A DNA stretch of 64,000 nucleotides from Ga0077555 sp046154645 (GTDB taxonomy: Bacteria > Pseudomonadota > Alphaproteobacteria > Rhizobiales > Hyphomicrobiaceae): positions 1-64,000 of the forward strand of contig JBJXDZ010000043.1 in NCBI GenBank assembly GCA_046154645.1, in the 5' to 3' direction. The position numbers and the translations under genes were made by a program. How positions within the stretch are numbered: position 1 is the stretch's first letter; each line of letters starts with the position of its first letter. A model generated the notes under the pieces. That model made no database searches. It saw only the letters and a list, made by a program, of their open reading frames with translations, and was not told the DNA's origin. Shown piece by piece: positions 27,917 through 36,280 of this stretch.

Positions 27917-28879
27917 ATGATCCCAATCGCCGCAATCCAGACAACCGCCGAAACGTTGATGGCGAAGGCCGCCATCGAGATTCCGGACGACTATCTCACC
28001 GGGCTGCGCGCCTGCGCCAACACCGAGAAGGGCGAGCTGTCAGCGTTCGTCATCCAGGCCATGCTGGAGAACTACGAAGCAGCCAAGGAAGACCGGCGCG
28101 CCATGTGCGGGGATACCGGCGTGCCGCGCTGGTACGTGAAATACGGCAACGAGGCGCGTGTCGAAGGCGGCCCGATCGCGGTCGAGGCGGCGCTGCGGCG
28201 CGCCACCGCCAATGCCACCACGAGTGTGCCATTGCGCCCCAACCGCGTGCATCCGCTCTGGCGCACGGATCACAACAACAACGTCGGGCTTGGCGCGCCG
28301 GAGATCGAGTACGCCTATCACCCTGACGCCGACTGGGTCGATCTCATCACCGTGCACAAGGGCGGCCTGTTCGGGACAGACTATCGCATGCTGTTCCCCG
28401 GCGACGGCATCGAGGGCATCCGCCGCTTCTATCTCGATACACTCATTGGCTTCGGCAAGCGTGGGCTCGCGTGCCAACCGGCCATCGTCGGCATCGGCCT
28501 CGGCGGCTCGAAGGACATCTGCTCCGTGCTCGGCAAGCAGGCGGCGTGCCTGCGTACCGTCGGCAACCGCAATCCAGACCCCAAGGTGGCGGCGCTTGAG
28601 CTCGAATTGATGGAGCTTGGCAACACCATCGGCATGGGCGCCATGGGCTTCATGGGCTCGTCCATGGTCGTCGATGCCCATATCGAATGTGGCTACACGC
28701 ACACGGGCGGCATGCCGATGTCGGTGCACATGTTCTGCCTCTCCTCGCGCCGCGCCGTCGCCCGCATTCACGCCGACGGCCGCGCCGAATTCCGCACCGA
28801 CCCCGAGTGGTTCACCGACTATTCGCGCCGCACCACCGTCGAGTGGGAGGGCGGGGCACAGCGACAGGCGGCGGAGTAA
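27917..28879 (+). CDS. Class I fumarase / tartrate dehydratase alpha-type protein
   Basis: About 320 residues from ATG 27917 (MIPIAAIQTTAETLMAKAAIEI). It matches the N-terminal (alpha) half of iron-sulfur hydro-lyases: RRAMCGDTGVPRWYVK, VPLRPNRVHPLWR, GIGLGGSKDIC and HIECGYTHTGGMP. The three cysteines are the probable [4Fe-4S] ligands. Family role: reversible hydration of fumarate or dehydration of tartrate. Full enzymes need a beta domain or a separate beta subunit of about 200 residues. None is fused here, and the next gene is an unrelated 89-residue protein. Placement behind the fumarate/succinate complex fits a C4-dicarboxylate role. Confidence 0.85.
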   Translation: MIPIAAIQTTAETLMAKAAIEIPDDYLTGLRACANTEKGELSAFVIQAMLENYEAAKEDRRAMCGDTGVPRWYVKYGNEARVEGGPIAVEAALRRATANATTSVPLRPNRVHPLWRTDHNNNVGLGAPEIEYAYHPDADWVDLITVHKGGLFGTDYRMLFPGDGIEGIRRFYLDTLIGFGKRGLACQPAIVGIGLGGSKDICSVLGKQAACLRTVGNRNPDPKVAALELELMELGNTIGMGAMGFMGSSMVVDAHIECGYTHTGGMPMSVHMFCLSSRRAVARIHADGRAEFRTDPEWFTDYSRRTTVEWEGGAQRQAAE

Positions 28880-28896
28880 AAGCGGAGAGGCGGGCG

Positions 28897-29166
28897 ATGG
28901 CCGATCGGTCGTATGCCGACGAGCTGGAGGTGCTCGACTATCTGAGCGGCCAAGCAGAACAGTATCTCTATCTTGAACGATGCTGCTTTGACGGCAATCG
29001 CGACAAGGCCCTTCGCAGCCTCTCTTTGATGTTTGCCGACGGTGCCATCGTGATCACCCACAATGGCGATCGGATCGAACCCTGGCAGCTCGACACCTGG
29101 CGTCGCGAGGCAAGGTTCACCGACATTGCGGCCAAGCTTACGGGACTTCTGATTCATTTGCCCTGA
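28897..29166 (+). CDS. Hypothetical 89-residue protein
   Basis: 89 residues from ATG 28897 with GGAGAGG at 28884-28890 as a good ribosome site. The sequence is soluble, mixed alpha/beta in look (DELEVLDYLSGQAEQYLYLE, FADGAIVITHNGDRIEPWQL), with no signal or membrane segment. It begins 17 nt after the fumarase-like gene and is probably co-transcribed. I do not recognise the family, and it is too short to be the missing beta subunit. Confidence 0.6.
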   Translation: MADRSYADELEVLDYLSGQAEQYLYLERCCFDGNRDKALRSLSLMFADGAIVITHNGDRIEPWQLDTWRREARFTDIAAKLTGLLIHLP

Positions 29167-29292
29167 CTTGGTGGGCCGGCAACATCCCCCTTCAATTTGC
29201 GCCACGTGAAAGAGGCGGCCCGCCCTCTCCGCCCTTGACCCGCCTACGGCATCGCCTGCAATGGTGCCCGTAAACCAGCAACGGAGCCCCAC

Positions 29293-30459
29293 ATGCCTGC
29301 GCGCATCATCGGCATGCTCGGCGTCACGCCGCCGAAAAGCGACGCCACGCTGCTCGTCATCGAGGGCGAGCTGTCGCCGCCATTCGTCGTCGAGTTCGCG
29401 CAAACCCATGAAGCGGCGGGCTTCGACATGGCGCTGGTCGGGTATTCGTCATCGTCGGCCGAGGGGTTTCTGGTGGCGCAGCATGCAGCCCATCACACCG
29501 AGCGGCTATCGTTTCTGATCGCGCATCGTCCGGGCTTTGTGGCGCCGACGCTGTTCGCGCGCAAGGTGGCAACCTTCGACCATCTGACGGGTGGGCGCAT
29601 CGCGCTGCACATCATCACCGGCAAGACCGACGCCGAGCAGCAGGGCGACGGCGACTTTTCGCCGAAAGCCGAACGCTACGTGCGCGCGCAGGAATACCTG
29701 CACCTCATGAAGCGCACCTGGGCAGCTGACACGCCGTTCGATTTCGACGGCGCCTTCTACAAGGTGCGGGGCGCCCAGTCCGATGTGCGCCCGCTGCAGC
29801 AGCCGCACCCGCTGCTCATGTTCGGCGGCGCGTCGGAAGGGGCACTCGTGATGGGGGCCGCCGAATGCGATGTGTTCGCCATCTATGCGGAGCCGCTCGC
29901 CACCACAGCCGAGCGCATCGCCGAGTTCCGCGCGCGTGCCGCCACATACAATCGGCGCGTTGGCTTCAACATGTCGGTGCGCCCGATCATTGCCGAGACC
30001 GAGGGCGCCGCCTGGGACAAGGCGCATCACATCCTGGCGCAAATGACCGGCAAACTCGGCTGGAAGCGGCAGGAGGACGCGCCGGTTGCTGGTGGGCAAC
30101 TGAAGGCGCAAGGAGGAGACACGCCGGTTGCTGGTGGGCAACTGATGGCGCAAGCAAGAGCACCCGTCGACAATGCGGGCCGCCGCCAGTTCCAGTTCGC
30201 GCTCGATCGCGACGTGCACGACACGCGGCTGTGGATGGGCATCACCAAGGCGACGGGCGCGCTCGGCAATACGTCATGTCTCGTCGGGACAGCCGAGCAG
30301 GTGGCCGCGGCGATCCTCGAATACTACCGGCTGGGCATCGACTCGTTTCTCATTCGCGGTTTCGATCCCGTCGGCGACACCACCGTGTTCGGTCGCGAGT
30401 TGATCCCACGCATCAAGGCCGGTGCGCTGGAGATCGACAAGCGGTTGGCCGCCGAATAA
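29293..30459 (+). CDS. LLM-class flavin-dependent monooxygenase
   Basis: 388 residues. Luciferase-like TIM barrel with the alkanesulfonate-monooxygenase-type segments YSSSSAEGFLVAQHAAHHTE, FDHLTGGRIALHIITGKTD, YVRAQEYLHLMKRTW and HPLLMFGGASEGAL. Family role: FMNH2- and oxygen-dependent cleavage or oxygenation of organosulfur or related substrates. Residues about 264-290 hold an in-frame 14-residue tandem insertion (APVAGGQLKAQGGD then TPVAGGQLMAQARA) that relatives lack, caused by a 42-bp direct repeat. The reading frame is preserved. It precedes a TTT receptor gene by 37 nt. Confidence 0.88.
   Translation: MPARIIGMLGVTPPKSDATLLVIEGELSPPFVVEFAQTHEAAGFDMALVGYSSSSAEGFLVAQHAAHHTERLSFLIAHRPGFVAPTLFARKVATFDHLTGGRIALHIITGKTDAEQQGDGDFSPKAERYVRAQEYLHLMKRTWAADTPFDFDGAFYKVRGAQSDVRPLQQPHPLLMFGGASEGALVMGAAECDVFAIYAEPLATTAERIAEFRARAATYNRRVGFNMSVRPIIAETEGAAWDKAHHILAQMTGKLGWKRQEDAPVAGGQLKAQGGDTPVAGGQLMAQARAPVDNAGRRQFQFALDRDVHDTRLWMGITKATGALGNTSCLVGTAEQVAAAILEYYRLGIDSFLIRGFDPVGDTTVFGRELIPRIKAGALEIDKRLAAE
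30081..30164 (+). repeat. 42-bp tandem repeat with internal hairpin
   Basis: Two adjacent units at 30081-30122 and 30123-30164. The first 23 bases (GCCGGTTGCTGGTGGGCAAC then TGA) are identical and the next bases nearly so. Each unit contains GTTGC and GCAAC around a six-base loop, so each can form a small hairpin. The length is a multiple of three, so the host monooxygenase gene stays in frame. Confidence 0.85.
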
Positions 30460-30496
30460 CGTGCCTTTCGATCAACCACGGCAGGGGGAGACGCGC

Positions 30497-31483
30497 ATGA
30501 AACGGCAGTTCGCGGTAGGGCTTGGTGCGGTGGGTCTGGTTGTGGCAACGCTGCTGGCAGGCGCCGGCGCGGTCCTGGCGCAAACGTATCCCTCGAAGCC
30601 GATCCGCTTCATCGTACCGTTTCCACCTGGCGGCACCCTCGATCAAATCGCACGGCGCGTGCAACCCGGCATGCAGAAGGAACTCGGCCAGTCCATTCTG
30701 ATCGACAACAAGGGCGGCGCCTCCGGCTCCATCGGCACGGCGCTGGCGGCGCAATCGGCGCCTGATGGCTACACGATCCTGATGGTGTTCGACACGCACG
30801 CGGTCAATCCGACCCTGATCCAGGGCCTGGCCTTCGACACGGTCAAGGATTTCGCACCGATCATGAAGATCGGCTGGGCGCCGATGCTGATCGCAACGCA
30901 CACTTCGACGCCGTACACGTCGCTGGCGGATCTCATCGCCGCGGCCAAGGCCAAGCCTGGCAGCGTTCCCTACGGCACGGTCGGACAGGGCAGTCTCGCG
31001 CATCTGGCCATGTCGCAGATGGCCAATGATCTCAAGCTGACCTGGACGCATGTGCCGTACAAGGGCGGCGGTCCGCTGACCAATGACGCCGTGGCGGGGC
31101 ATGTGCCGGTGGCCATCTCGTCGGTCGCGTCGATCGGACCGCACGTCAAGGCGGGCAAGCTTCGCGGGCTGGCCTTGACCTCGGACAAGCGCCATCCGCA
31201 ATTTCCCGATGTTCCCACGGTTTCTGAAGCAGGCCTGCCGGGTTTCTCGGCCAACGCCTGGTGGGGCCTTGTGGCGCCGGCGAAAACGCCCCCTGATATC
31301 ATCAAGCGATTGAACGAAGCCTTCAAGAAAGTGTTCGAGGAACCGGATGTGAAGCAGTCCCTCGTGGAGCAGGCGGGCATCGTCTATGAGCTCTCGACGC
31401 CGGAAGCCTTCGGCACGTTCGTCGAGACCGAGATTGCGCGGTGGGCCAAAGTGGTGAAGGACAACAGAATAGCGCCGGAGTGA
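30497..31483 (+). CDS. TTT-family (Bug) periplasmic solute receptor
   Basis: 328 residues from ATG 30497 with AGGGGGAG six bases upstream. A Sec signal peptide covers about residues 1-28 (LVVATLLAGAGAVLAQ). The mature part starts TYPSKPIRFIVPFPPGGTLD, the Bug-family hallmark, and carries VPYGTVGQGSLAHLAMSQM and VPYKGGGPLTNDAVAGH around the carboxylate-binding cleft. Such proteins bind carboxylated solutes for TctAB-type transporters or sensors. No tctA or tctB lies here, as is common for orphan Bug genes. Confidence 0.92.
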   Translation: MKRQFAVGLGAVGLVVATLLAGAGAVLAQTYPSKPIRFIVPFPPGGTLDQIARRVQPGMQKELGQSILIDNKGGASGSIGTALAAQSAPDGYTILMVFDTHAVNPTLIQGLAFDTVKDFAPIMKIGWAPMLIATHTSTPYTSLADLIAAAKAKPGSVPYGTVGQGSLAHLAMSQMANDLKLTWTHVPYKGGGPLTNDAVAGHVPVAISSVASIGPHVKAGKLRGLALTSDKRHPQFPDVPTVSEAGLPGFSANAWWGLVAPAKTPPDIIKRLNEAFKKVFEEPDVKQSLVEQAGIVYELSTPEAFGTFVETEIARWAKVVKDNRIAPE

Positions 31484-31490
31484 GTGAGTC

Positions 31491-31973
31491 ATGGCGATGA
31501 AGCATTTGGGTGGTCGCTGCACGTGCGGCGAAATCCGCTATCAACTGACGGCACAACCCCTGTTCGTGCACTGCTGCCATTGCCGCTGGTGCCAGCGTGA
31601 GACCGGCACGGCGTTCGCGCTCAATGCCATGATCGAGGCCGACCGCGTGGAGTTGCTGGCGGGCCGGCCGGAGGTCGTGTTGACGCCGACGAACAGCGGC
31701 AAAGGCCAGAAGATCGCGCGCTGTCCAACCTGCCGCATTGCGGTTTGGAGCAATTATGCCGGCGCCGGTGACCGGTTTCACTTCGTGCGGGTCGGCACGC
31801 TCGATGCGCCAGACCGGCTGCCGCCGGACATTCATATCTTTACGATGTCGAAGCAACCTTGGGTCCAGCTACCTGCGGGGGCGCAGGCGGTGGCGGAATA
31901 CTATGACCGCGAGCTGTATTGGCCACCGGAAAGCCTCGAGCGCCGGCAACGCATGCTCGCGCGTCAGACCTAG
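31491..31973 (+). CDS. GFA-family (glutathione-dependent formaldehyde-activating-like) zinc protein
   Basis: 160 residues. The N-terminus GGRCTCGEIRYQL and HCCHCRWCQRETGTAF give the two zinc sites of the Gfa/CENP-V fold, with CPTCRIAVWSNY completing them. Relatives are diverse, and many do not act on S-hydroxymethylglutathione, so the function is open. It starts seven nt after the TTT receptor stop and is likely co-transcribed. Confidence 0.88.
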   Translation: MAMKHLGGRCTCGEIRYQLTAQPLFVHCCHCRWCQRETGTAFALNAMIEADRVELLAGRPEVVLTPTNSGKGQKIARCPTCRIAVWSNYAGAGDRFHFVRVGTLDAPDRLPPDIHIFTMSKQPWVQLPAGAQAVAEYYDRELYWPPESLERRQRMLARQT

Positions 31974-32078
31974 TGAGCCGGTCGATTTTGTAGTGCCCAC
32001 TGCCCTCTTGAAATCCTCACCCGGCCTCCCAAATCCTTATCAGCGCACGCCTCTCGGGGGTGCGCGACTTGAACCGCC

Positions 32079-32131
32079 GGGCCCCTGCGGGCCGGTACAT
32101 GATCCATGTCGCTTCTCCAAGGAGGACTGTG
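32079..32131 (+). promoter_or_regulatory. Possible ROSE-like RNA thermometer ahead of hsp20
   Basis: The Shine-Dalgarno AAGGAGG (32119-32125) can pair with TTCTC (32113-32117) around a CAAG loop, giving five pairs including one G-U. Just before it is TCGCT (32109-32113), fitting the U-U/C-G-C-U anti-Shine-Dalgarno pattern of ROSE elements that control rhizobial small heat-shock genes. An upstream hairpin GGCCC/GGGCC lies at 32080-32093. The transcript start is unknown. Confidence 0.4.
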
Positions 32132-32584
32132 ATGCGACCCTTTGATTTGTCTCCGCTCTATCGTTCCACCGTCGGCTTCGATCGCCTCGTCCAGCTGCTG
32201 GACGGCATCTCCGGCCTCGACAGCGAGGCGCCGGCTTACCCGCCCTACAACATCGAACGTCTCGGAGAGACCGACTACCGCATCACCATGGCGGTGGCGG
32301 GTTTTGCTGAGAGTGAGCTCAAGCTCGAGGTCAAGGAGCAGACGCTGACCGTGACCGGCCAGAAGGCGGCCGAGTCCAAGGAACGCCAGTTCCTGCATCG
32401 CGGCATCGCCACCCGCGCCTTCGAGCGCCGCTTCCAGCTCGCCGACCACGTCGAGGTCAAGGGTGCCGACCTGAAGGACGGCCTGCTGCATATCGATCTG
32501 GTGCGCAATGTGCCGGAGCGCTTGAAACCGCGGGCCATCGCCATTGGCGGCAGCGCGCCGAAGCAGATCGGGGTGCAAGCGTGA
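32132..32584 (+). CDS. Hsp20-family small heat-shock protein
   Basis: 150 residues from ATG 32132, set by AAGGAGG at 32119-32125. It begins MRPFDLSPLYRSTVGFDRL, as in class A rhizobial Hsp20 proteins. The alpha-crystallin domain runs from about PPYNIERLGETDYRITMAVA to LLHIDLVRNVPE, and the tail ends in a short extension. Role: ATP-independent holdase for unfolding proteins in the cytoplasm. A possible ROSE-type thermometer covers its ribosome site and a strong hairpin follows the gene. Confidence 0.93.
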   Translation: MRPFDLSPLYRSTVGFDRLVQLLDGISGLDSEAPAYPPYNIERLGETDYRITMAVAGFAESELKLEVKEQTLTVTGQKAAESKERQFLHRGIATRAFERRFQLADHVEVKGADLKDGLLHIDLVRNVPERLKPRAIAIGGSAPKQIGVQA

Positions 32585-32672
32585 GGCGCGTCAACGCTTG
32601 ATCGCTGGGTGCGCCGCTCACAGGTGGAGCGCCACCCCTTTATGATCTGGCATTGAAATGTGCTGACGGAAA

Positions 32673-32699
32673 AGCGGGTGGCCGACACGGCCACCCGCT
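32673..32699 (+). terminator. Strong hairpin downstream of hsp20
   Basis: A perfect 11-bp stem, AGCGGGTGGCC and GGCCACCCGCT, with a five-base GACAC loop. Only a weak T-rich stretch follows, so it may end transcription or stabilise the 3' end. It lies between hsp20 (+) and rsfS (-), which converge, so it could serve both. Confidence 0.55.
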
Positions 32700-32862
32700 G
32701 CTTGGACTTTATCGCAAACTGGGGCGCGAGCGCCCGCGAAGTTGACAGATTTCCGGTCGCACAACCGACACGATGCATTGCTGCGCCGAACCACGCCCCG
32801 GCCGTCTTGACCCGCTGAAGGCCCGCGCGGCTGCAGCCGGTACACACCCAGGGCGTTCGGCC

Positions 32863-33276
32863 TCAGTGTGCCGTGCCGTTGTCCGCGCTGCGATCCGGAG
32901 ACCACATTTTCTCGAGGTTGTAGAACTCTCGCACCTCGGGCCGGAACAAATGCACGATGATGTCGCCAGTATCAATCAGCACCCAGTCGCATTGCGGCTG
33001 GCCCTCGACACGAACGCGGGTTTCGCCACGCTCTTTGAGTTTCTTGCTGATTTGATCGGCGACAGCGCCGACATGCCGGTCTGACCGACCGGAGGCTATG
33101 ACCATGAAGTCGCCCATGGACGACTTGCCTCGCAGATCGATGGTCACGATGCTTTCGGCTTTGGCCTCATCCAGCCATGCCGTGACGTCCCTCAACAACG
33201 CATCCGACTCGTGACTGGCTGTCATTGCGTCGGCAGCAGACGCACCCCTACGGGTGGTCGCGGTTGCGGTTCTCAT
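32863..33276 (-). CDS. rsfS: Ribosomal silencing factor RsfS
   Basis: 137 residues. The RsfS/Iojap domain is plain: VTAWLDEAKAESIVTIDL, SSMGDFMVIASGRSDRHVGA, EGQPQCDWVLIDTGDIIVHL and REFYNLEKMW. Role: binds ribosomal protein L14 and blocks subunit joining under poor growth. Start is either the first ATG or Met18 (nt 33225); neither has a strong ribosome site. The usual neighbours nadD and rlmH are not adjacent in this window. Upstream lies the tRNA-Pro remnant that marks the start of mobile DNA. Confidence 0.92.
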   Translation of the reverse strand: MRTATATTRRGASAADAMTASHESDALLRDVTAWLDEAKAESIVTIDLRGKSSMGDFMVIASGRSDRHVGAVADQISKKLKERGETRVRVEGQPQCDWVLIDTGDIIVHLFRPEVREFYNLEKMWSPDRSADNGTAH

Positions 33277-33635
33277 CGTTGGTTGGGCATCCTTTGCGTC
33301 ATCTGGCCCTTGCGGGCGCGCCTACTCGAGGTTCCGGTACAAGCCGGGACAACTCTGCAGGTTGTAGCACAAGGAACGCGAACCTACAGAATCTACCACT
33401 GCGTACAATTAAGCGCACCACTGGGCCAGTTTCAAGGGGCTTTCGAGTTGTGTGTGCCAGACAGCACGCATTTCGGACCAGTCGCAGCCGGCGAAATCGT
33501 GTTCAAGGGTTGGTCAAACGGGACGATCGCCGCTAATGTCCGGCTCGGCCGGCATGGAGGTCATGGCTGGCAAGGAGGCCGACGACACCTGACATATCTG
33601 GCCCGGGTATTGCGGATTGGTGGCTTTCGTCGAAA
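33277..33635. other. Intergenic region upstream of rsfS
   Basis: About 360 nt with no convincing gene. Open frames here have no recognisable motif. It should contain the rsfS promoter and the DNA that lies just downstream of the original tRNA-Pro gene. Confidence 0.5.
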
Positions 33636-33684
33636 TGGTCGGAGCGAGAGGATTTGAACCTCCGACCCCCTGCTCCCGAAGCAG
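33636..33684 (-). other. 3' fragment of tRNA-Pro(CGG), putative attachment site
   Basis: On the minus strand these 49 nt read as the anticodon arm (stem CTGC/GCAG around loop TTCGGGA, anticodon CGG), variable loop, T arm (GGAGGTTCAAATCCTC), the acceptor strand CGCTCCG, then ACCA. The 5' half (acceptor 5' strand and D arm) is absent: the DNA past 33684 is unrelated. A 3' tRNA fragment next to a tyrosine integrase at 33868 is the classic footprint of site-specific integration. The intact tRNA would lie at the other end of the element, outside this window. Confidence 0.8.
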
Positions 33685-33867
33685 AAAAAACTCGGATACA
33701 GCGATAGACAGCATGTTCAGCATGTGACGGTAAAATTGCAAATTATAGACACGAGATCATGGGGTTATGCGCCAGATCTATTGTCACGGACGTTCGCATG
33801 ATGCACTTACTGTCTCGCCCAACCGTACCGGGAGCGTACCGGGACAGCAGGTCAAGGGGGAGTTATC

Positions 33868-35196
33868 ATGCGGGTGTTGCCGGCCAAGGATAAGTCGATT
33901 GCCGCTGCCGAATTTGTTGGCGCCGGCCGAGAAACTGAGTTCCGGATCGAGGGTAATCCCGGTCTCGTGTTGGTGATCACGGCACCGGGCAAAGTGCGGC
34001 CAAGTGGTAAGGTTTGGCGCTACTACTACAGCTGGACCACTGAGGGCCGGCGCACCATCCGAAAGGTACGCCTCGGCCTGTACGGCCTGGAGGCGCCGGG
34101 AATCGGGCTCGCCAAGGCGCGGATCAAAGCGGCCGAGATTGCTGCTGCCGTCGAGAACGGCGCAGATATTGTCGGCGACCGCAAGCGACTCGAAGCCGAA
34201 AAGCTGCGGACGTGTTTGACGTTCGCCGACCTCGTGGGCGACTACATTGCCGATCATCGTCGACAGCGGCACGCTTCGACGTCGGAGGTGGAGAGGTGCC
34301 TACGCAAAGACGCTTTGCCAAGCCTGGGCAAACTCCGCCCCTCCGACGTCTCGCCATTGGATATTCAGAAAGCAGTCGACGCCGTGCGCGACCGTGTTGA
34401 GGCCGCGCGTGGGACAAAGGTGCGCGGCGAGATGGCGCGGCGCGTCCTCCGTTACATCCGGCAAGTTTTCAATCATGCACTGCTCGACTCCGAGGAGCTT
34501 CGCCTCAAGTACGGGCTCACAACGAACCCAGCAGAGAGCGTCGGCCGGAACCGGCGCGGGAAGGTTGGTCGCTACGGCAAGGCCAAACCTCGCGAGCGCT
34601 ACCTGACGGACGACGAGATCCTCGCCTTTTGGCGAGCGCTCGACTTCAGTCGGACAGACGTGCAGACACAGCTCCTCCTGAAGTTGCTGCTGGTGACGGG
34701 GGCGCGCTTGAGCGAGGTGCGGAAGATGGACATCGCCGAGCTGAGCCTTGATGGCGATGCGCCAACATGGAGGCTGCCGGCGAGGCGCGCCAAGAACAGG
34801 CACGAGCATTTGAAGCCGCTCTCACCTCTGGCTGTCTCGCTTCTGCGCGCCGCGAAAGGCCAGAGAAAGATTGGCCCCTTGCTGCCATCAAGTGACTCTG
34901 ACGACGGGTTTCTGACGCAGCGCGGCGCGAGACGCGCCATAGATCGCTTCATCAGCAGCGGGCGCCTCAAGTGCAGCCCTTTTACGCCGCATGATTTCCG
35001 ACGCACGGTCGGCACTGGCATGGCTCGGCTAGGGATTCCCGACGACATTATCGGCCGCGCGCTGGGACACAAGAAAAGCGATGTCACCAATCTCCACTAC
35101 ATCAAGGGGGGATACGAAGTCGAGACCCGCGAGGCGATGCTGAAATGGAACGGGCATCTGCAGGGCTTGTTGGGATTGTCCACAGAAACACCATGA
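33868..35196 (+). CDS. Tyrosine integrase of an integrative element
   Basis: 442 residues. An N-terminal arm-binding (DUF4102-like) region covers about residues 1-110 (YYYSWTTEGRRTIRKVRLG, APGIGLAKARIKA), then a SAM-like core-binding domain, then the catalytic domain. Catalytic residues are visible: Arg in TGARLSEVRKMD, His-x-x-Arg in TPHDFRRTVGTG, His in GHKKSD and Tyr in LHYIKGGYE. Role: integration and excision at tRNA 3' ends. It starts 184 nt from the tRNA-Pro remnant and reads away from it. The AlpA-type regulator downstream may act as its directionality factor. Confidence 0.92.
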   Translation: MRVLPAKDKSIAAAEFVGAGRETEFRIEGNPGLVLVITAPGKVRPSGKVWRYYYSWTTEGRRTIRKVRLGLYGLEAPGIGLAKARIKAAEIAAAVENGADIVGDRKRLEAEKLRTCLTFADLVGDYIADHRRQRHASTSEVERCLRKDALPSLGKLRPSDVSPLDIQKAVDAVRDRVEAARGTKVRGEMARRVLRYIRQVFNHALLDSEELRLKYGLTTNPAESVGRNRRGKVGRYGKAKPRERYLTDDEILAFWRALDFSRTDVQTQLLLKLLLVTGARLSEVRKMDIAELSLDGDAPTWRLPARRAKNRHEHLKPLSPLAVSLLRAAKGQRKIGPLLPSSDSDDGFLTQRGARRAIDRFISSGRLKCSPFTPHDFRRTVGTGMARLGIPDDIIGRALGHKKSDVTNLHYIKGGYEVETREAMLKWNGHLQGLLGLSTETP

Positions 35197-35461
35197 TGCT
35201 TATTGACCCCTGACGTGGGTTGGCGCATCAACATCCCCGAGCCCGCGCTTGGTGTGCGCGGGAAGCAGGCACATGATTGTGTTGTCGACCCGGCGAGGTC
35301 GATCGATACCGCGGAGGGCGTCACGCTCTGCGGCGTTGGGTGGAACCACGGACCCACCCCTACCGAGGCTGAGAGCCCCGGAGCTGATAGCTCGGCGGAC
35401 CAAGGGCTACAGGCGAGCAGCCTGGCACCACTTCACAAAGATAGCATCTGTGGGTCCGCCA

Positions 35462-35824
35462 ATGACACGCCCTGCATCTGACGTCACACGTCCGTCTGTT
35501 CTCACTCCTGCCGCCTTTGAACGCTCAGCCAAATGTCGCGGTGGTGCAGAAGCTCCACCGTTGCCGCCGACGATTTCTGGCACTTCATGTTCCGCATCTG
35601 AAGTAGCGCTTCAATCGATCAAGGAAGTCACAAGTCGAATTTCCATATCGAGAGCCCAGATCTACCGATTGGTAGATGCTGGCACGTTTCCGCGGCCCGT
35701 GAAGATTTGCGGCGGACGCATCGCGTGGGTTAAGTCCGAGATCGATGGATGGATCAACCAACGCGTGGCTGCTCGTGACGCGAGCGCGCCAGGATGGCGG
35801 CGAGCATCCGGGGAAAGAAAGTGA
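35462..35824 (+). CDS. AlpA-type helix-turn-helix regulator
   Basis: 120 residues from ATG 35462. The C-terminal 65 residues are the AlpA/excisionase-like winged HTH: IKEVTSRISISRAQIYRLV, GTFPRPVKICGGRIAWVKSE and IDGWINQRVAARD. The N-terminal 50 residues are polar and unconserved in look, so a later start is possible. AlpA-type proteins of P4-like elements switch on the integrase or act as excision factors. Its position between integrase and primase supports that role. Confidence 0.82.
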   Translation: MTRPASDVTRPSVLTPAAFERSAKCRGGAEAPPLPPTISGTSCSASEVALQSIKEVTSRISISRAQIYRLVDAGTFPRPVKICGGRIAWVKSEIDGWINQRVAARDASAPGWRRASGERK

Positions 35825-36280
35825 AGAGCCTGCCGGCTGACAACGCTTTGGCGGTTGAGCATGCCGTGCGGAGAAGTACACATCGCGCTTTCGCTGCGTC
35901 GTCGGTGGCGAGTTGCGCAATGCCGCTCATCGAACCTAGATCGACGACAGAGACGATCCTTACAGAAGCCGTCAGAGAACAGCGGCCAGCCCGCAATCGA
36001 AGTCTCTCACCGTCTCGGCCAGTGCCTTCTGACGGCGAGCATCTGCCGTAGCGCAATACGTCTTCGCATATCATCGAAGTCAAGAAGGAAGCGATGCGAT
36101 CGTGCGCATCGCTCTGGTCGACGCCGTGTGTGCCGTCGCCCTTGGCCTCGAAAACACTTGAGGCCCTCAGCGGCGAACTGAAGGCCTCGCGTGGTTGCAG
36201 TGCTCTCGTTTCCGGAGAGCGTTTCAAGATACCCGGCAGGTGGGATCGTACCCAGCTGAGGGAGCACCTCATTTGACGCG
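35825..36280. other. Non-coding stretch between alpA-like and primase genes
   Basis: About 450 nt with no convincing gene. Frames on both strands lack recognisable motifs. In phage satellites this place, just upstream of the primase, often holds control sites or the replication origin, but I see no clear iterons. Confidence 0.4.

Noticed and set aside
33514..33741. Small minus-strand frame containing GVGGSNPLAPTI
   Set aside because: This peptide is the translation of the tRNA-Pro fragment, not a gene.
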